A stretch of DNA of 64,000 nt. Source: Lachnoclostridium sp. Marseille-P6806. GTDB taxonomy: Bacteria > Bacillota > Clostridia > Lachnospirales > Lachnospiraceae. A program made the position numbers and the translations under genes. Below the pieces are notes generated by a model, which was given only the letters and a program-made list of their open reading frames with translations, searched no databases and was not told the origin of the DNA. The stretch spans positions 124,001-188,000 of the forward strand of contig NZ_LR130574.1 of the NCBI RefSeq assembly GCF_900625025.1. Direction: 5' to 3'. Position 1 is the stretch's first letter; every line of letters starts with the position of its first letter. Positions 61,714 to 64,000 of the stretch are shown here, piece by piece.

Positions 61714-62580
61714 TTACCCCTTGACCGCCCCGGCCATCATCCCCTTGACCAGCTTGTCCTGAAAGATGATGAAAAGGATGATCATCGGCAGCGCCGAGAG
61801 CGTCAGAACCGCCAGAATCAGAGGAATATCCAGAGAATGCTCTCCCTTGAACTGGCCGAGCGCCAGAGGAAGCGTCTTATTGCCAGGAGACTGAATCAGC
61901 GTGTTGGCAAAGGCAAATTCATTCCACATGGACACACCGTTGTAAATAGCCAGCGTGGAAAGCCCCGATTTCGACAGTGGCAGAATGATCTTTGAAAAAT
62001 TCTGATACCGGTTGCAGCCGTCGATCTGGGCCGATTCCTCCAGCTCTCTCGGAATGGTCATCATAAAAGCGGTCAGAATGAACACCGCCATGGGGAGCGC
62101 AAAGGTGACGTATGGGCCGATCAGCGCTCCCAGCGTGTCGTAGAGTCCGACATCCGTAGTCATCTTGAAAATCGGAATCAGCGTCACATGCATCGGCACC
62201 GACATCATCGCCACAATGCCGGCATAAATCAACGGCCGGAGCCGGAACTGCATCCGCGACAGCGGGTAGGCCGCCATCGAGGCGATCGCAAGCATCAGCA
62301 GCAGAGATACCGCCACCACAATGACGCTTCGCAGAAAATATCCGAAGAAGCCATTCCGGATCACCTCGGTATAATTGGTAAAAATCCACGGCTCCGGCAG
62401 ATGAAACACTCCCTGGGAGAGCATGTCAAACTGCTTCCGGAAAGAATTCAGCACCATGAATACGAACGGCGAAAGCGTCAGAATCACCTGCAGAAAGGCA
62501 AAGAAAAACGCGATTCCCCAGCCGATCCGCAGCCTGCCCTTATGCCCTTTCTGCTCCTTGTCTCTTTCTCTGCCGGCCAT
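61714..62580 (-). CDS. Carbohydrate ABC transporter permease, MalG type (third operon)
   Basis: 288 residues, six membrane segments, EAA loop RELEESAQIDGCNRYQNFSKIILP and C-terminus MMAGAVKG. The ATG at 62580 overlaps the stop of the MalF-type gene (TGATG), so translation is coupled. Confidence 0.93.
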   Translation of the reverse strand: MAGRERDKEQKGHKGRLRIGWGIAFFFAFLQVILTLSPFVFMVLNSFRKQFDMLSQGVFHLPEPWIFTNYTEVIRNGFFGYFLRSVIVVAVSLLLMLAIASMAAYPLSRMQFRLRPLIYAGIVAMMSVPMHVTLIPIFKMTTDVGLYDTLGALIGPYVTFALPMAVFILTAFMMTIPRELEESAQIDGCNRYQNFSKIILPLSKSGLSTLAIYNGVSMWNEFAFANTLIQSPGNKTLPLALGQFKGEHSLDIPLILAVLTLSALPMIILFIIFQDKLVKGMMAGAVKG

Positions 62581-63497
62581 CAGTAATCCCCTTTCCACGT
62601 GAAAATTTTCTGGAACAGCAGCGCTATGGCTGTGATCAGAATGAACATTCCGGCCGCCGCGCACGAGCCGTAGCCCATGTTGAACTGCTGAAAGGAGAGC
62701 TTATACATGTAGGTGGCCATAAGCTCCGTCCCATTGACCGGTCCTCCCTGCGTCATGTTCCAGATGAGGTCGAAGTATTTCAGTGAGCCGATCAGGGACA
62801 TGGTGCAGGCCGTCCTGAAAATCGGTGCAAGCAGTGGTATGGCGACTCTCCGGACATACTGCCCTCTGGTCGCGCCGTCGATGACCGCCGCCTCATAGAG
62901 ACTGACGTCAATATTCCCGTAACCCGCGATGAAGTACACCATATAGAATGGAGTGAACTGCCACGCCATGACCGCAATGATCGTCAGCAGAGCGTTGGGA
63001 TTCTGCCCGAGAAGATCGACATTCGTCCTCGTCCCCTTAAAGAGCGTCGCCAGCGACGAAATGATCCCGCCGTTTGTGGCAAGCGCGTAGGTGAACAGGA
63101 ATGCGATGGCCACCGAGCTCATGAGATTCGGAAGAAACCAGATGATCTTGAAGATGTTCAGCTTTCTCCCGCCCGCGTCCAGAAAGGTGGCCAGCAGCAT
63201 GCCGATCGGAATCTGAATCAGAATCGAGAATGCCATCACGATGAGGTTGTGCAGAAACGACTTCCAGAACAGTGCATCCCGGATGAGGCTCTTCCAGTTC
63301 TGCAGCCCGATGAAAATCCTGTCAGAGGAAATGCCATTCCATTTATACAGGCTGATGTCAAAGGTCTCGATCACCGGATAAATGATGAATATGGCAATCA
63401 GCAGAAGCGCCGGCGCCAGGAAAAACGCCGCCGCGCCCGCCGTGCTCCTTGCCCTTTCCCTTGCAAGGCCTCCTGTTCCCGTTCTCTCTCCCGACAC
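62580..63497 (-). CDS. Carbohydrate ABC transporter permease, MalF type (third operon)
   Basis: 305 residues, six membrane segments, EAA loop VSLYEAAVIDGATRGQYVRRVAIP. GTG at 63497 is the likely start because AGGAGG lies five bases upstream. It is the first gene of the operon; a consensus promoter lies about 105 bases upstream. Confidence 0.93.
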   Translation of the reverse strand: MSGERTGTGGLARERARSTAGAAAFFLAPALLLIAIFIIYPVIETFDISLYKWNGISSDRIFIGLQNWKSLIRDALFWKSFLHNLIVMAFSILIQIPIGMLLATFLDAGGRKLNIFKIIWFLPNLMSSVAIAFLFTYALATNGGIISSLATLFKGTRTNVDLLGQNPNALLTIIAVMAWQFTPFYMVYFIAGYGNIDVSLYEAAVIDGATRGQYVRRVAIPLLAPIFRTACTMSLIGSLKYFDLIWNMTQGGPVNGTELMATYMYKLSFQQFNMGYGSCAAAGMFILITAIALLFQKIFTWKGDY

Positions 63498-63602
63498 ACA
63501 GACCTCCTCTCCCGACTCCCCGTCTGCGCCGCGTTTCCTGTACTCTTCGACTTTTTCTGTTTTCCATCAATATGCTGAGCAGAAAGGGTATGCATATAAA
63601 TC

Positions 63603-63631
63603 ATATTATGCAAATTTTTATTCTGTGTCAA
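63603..63631 (-). promoter_or_regulatory. Consensus promoter of the third importer operon
   Basis: On the minus strand TTGACA (63626-63631), 17 bases, TAATAT (63603-63608). The 312 bases between 63498 and 63809 hold this promoter, an A+T-rich stretch upstream and the terminator at 63752-63781; nothing else is apparent. Confidence 0.85.
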
Positions 63632-63751
63632 TTCAAAGCCATAAACACTTCACAATTCATCTGTTTCATTTCAACCTGTTTTAATCATTTTTCACAAAAT
63701 CCGCCGCTTCGGCCCCTCGGCAGCGCGCCTCCCAGCCCCCTTGCGGCACGC

Positions 63752-63781
63752 AAAAAACCGGCAGAGACACATCTCTGCCGG
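63752..63781 (-). terminator. Rho-independent terminator of the ferredoxin-reductase-like gene
   Basis: CCGGCAGAGA (63758-63767) and TCTCTGCCGG (63772-63781) form a perfect 10-base-pair stem with a 4-base loop, followed on the minus strand by six T. Confidence 0.9.
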
Positions 63782-63809
63782 CCCCGGTTCTCCATCCGCC
63801 TGCCGCGGC

Positions 63810-64000
63810 TCAATATCCCATGAAGTTGTCCGTGAGAAGATTTTCCTTTTCTATCCCCAGCTCTCCGAGAAGCTTTGTAAAAAAGCTGTTCATTCCGGGA
63901 GACCCGGCGATCAGATACTCCGCCGCATTTCCATGCTCCGCGGCATACGTTTTCACACGGTTCGTAAATTCATCCTGATCCGAGAACAGGCGGATTTCCA
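63810..64000 (-). CDS. C-terminal part of a ferredoxin-reductase-like oxidoreductase (cut by window edge)
   Basis: Only the last 63 codons are inside the window. The translation has EYLIAGSPGMNSFF followed by a helix ending LGELGIEKENLLTDNFMGY and a TGA stop at 63810-63812. This matches the NAD-binding C-terminus of ferredoxin-NADP reductase-type flavoproteins, where a (S/G)P(x)M motif contacts the nicotinamide and an aromatic residue closes the chain. The FAD domain is outside the window, so the electron partner is unknown. A strong terminator follows. Confidence 0.7.
   Translation of the reverse strand, partial: EIRLFSDQDEFTNRVKTYAAEHGNAAEYLIAGSPGMNSFFTKLLGELGIEKENLLTDNFMGY

Overview
The window looks like chromosomal DNA from a fairly GC-rich, monoderm (Gram-positive) member of the Clostridia, most plausibly a Lachnospiraceae-like gut anaerobe. 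The reasons are the dnaE-pfkA pairing, the MurT/GatD pair that amidates lipid II, a Tad pilus locus without a secretin, a SleB-type wall hydrolase, strong AGGAGG ribosome binding sites and several lipoprotein sugar-binding proteins. The genus cannot be fixed from the sequence. Nearly all genes lie on the minus strand.

Layout by region. 1-3451: an AT-richer accessory island with an iron alcohol dehydrogenase (cut by the window edge), a DUF1537 four-carbon acid sugar kinase and a divergent PrpR-type regulator that lacks the sigma-54 contact loop; repeated TTGAAAC boxes lie between them. 3452-4232: wreckage of an IS5-family transposase fused to a promoterless copy of the 5' end of a wall-hydrolase gene whose intact copy is at 15160-15984. 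4233-14991: a carbohydrate locus with histidine kinase, response regulator, GH5 and GH42 enzymes, a divergent solute-binding lipoprotein and an ABC importer operon. 15160-23162: wall hydrolase, then dnaE-pfkA-[structured repeat]-trmH-like-proC. 23163-24767: K+/H+ antiporter. 24790-29540: tsaE-tsaB/rimI fusion-rnz-tsaD-ispD, covering most of the t6A tRNA modification machinery. 29582-41462: a Tad (Flp) pilus operon (prepilin peptidase, two pilins, TadE, CpaB, CpaE, CpaF, TadB, TadC) followed by a DUF192 protein, a DivIVA-like coiled-coil protein, a TadG-like protein with a beta-helix-like C-terminus and a polytopic membrane protein. 41840-42887: a glycosyltransferase preceded by a second copy of the structured repeat. 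42950-49055: a TetR regulator diverging from an MMPL/RND transporter translationally coupled to a 1067-residue heptad-repeat lipoprotein. 49059-52042: a TVP38-family membrane protein and murT-gatD. 52173-63497: two more carbohydrate import operons, one carrying GH2 beta-galactosidase and a GH20-like protein that has lost its catalytic residues. 63810-64000: the end of a ferredoxin-reductase-like gene.

How it fits together: three complete ABC sugar importers plus one orphan binding protein, with GH2, GH42, GH5 and GH20-like proteins that have no signal peptides, suggest uptake of galactose-, glucose- or hexosamine-containing oligosaccharides and cytoplasmic breakdown. The Tad pili and the RND/heptad-repeat pair are surface systems. 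The most unusual items are a ~140-bp multi-hairpin repeat with a compensatory base-pair change between two copies, the GH20-like protein without its Asp-Glu pair, the PrpR-like regulator without GAFTGA, the downstream end of the Tad operon, and the RND/heptad-lipoprotein module with a clear dual TetR operator.
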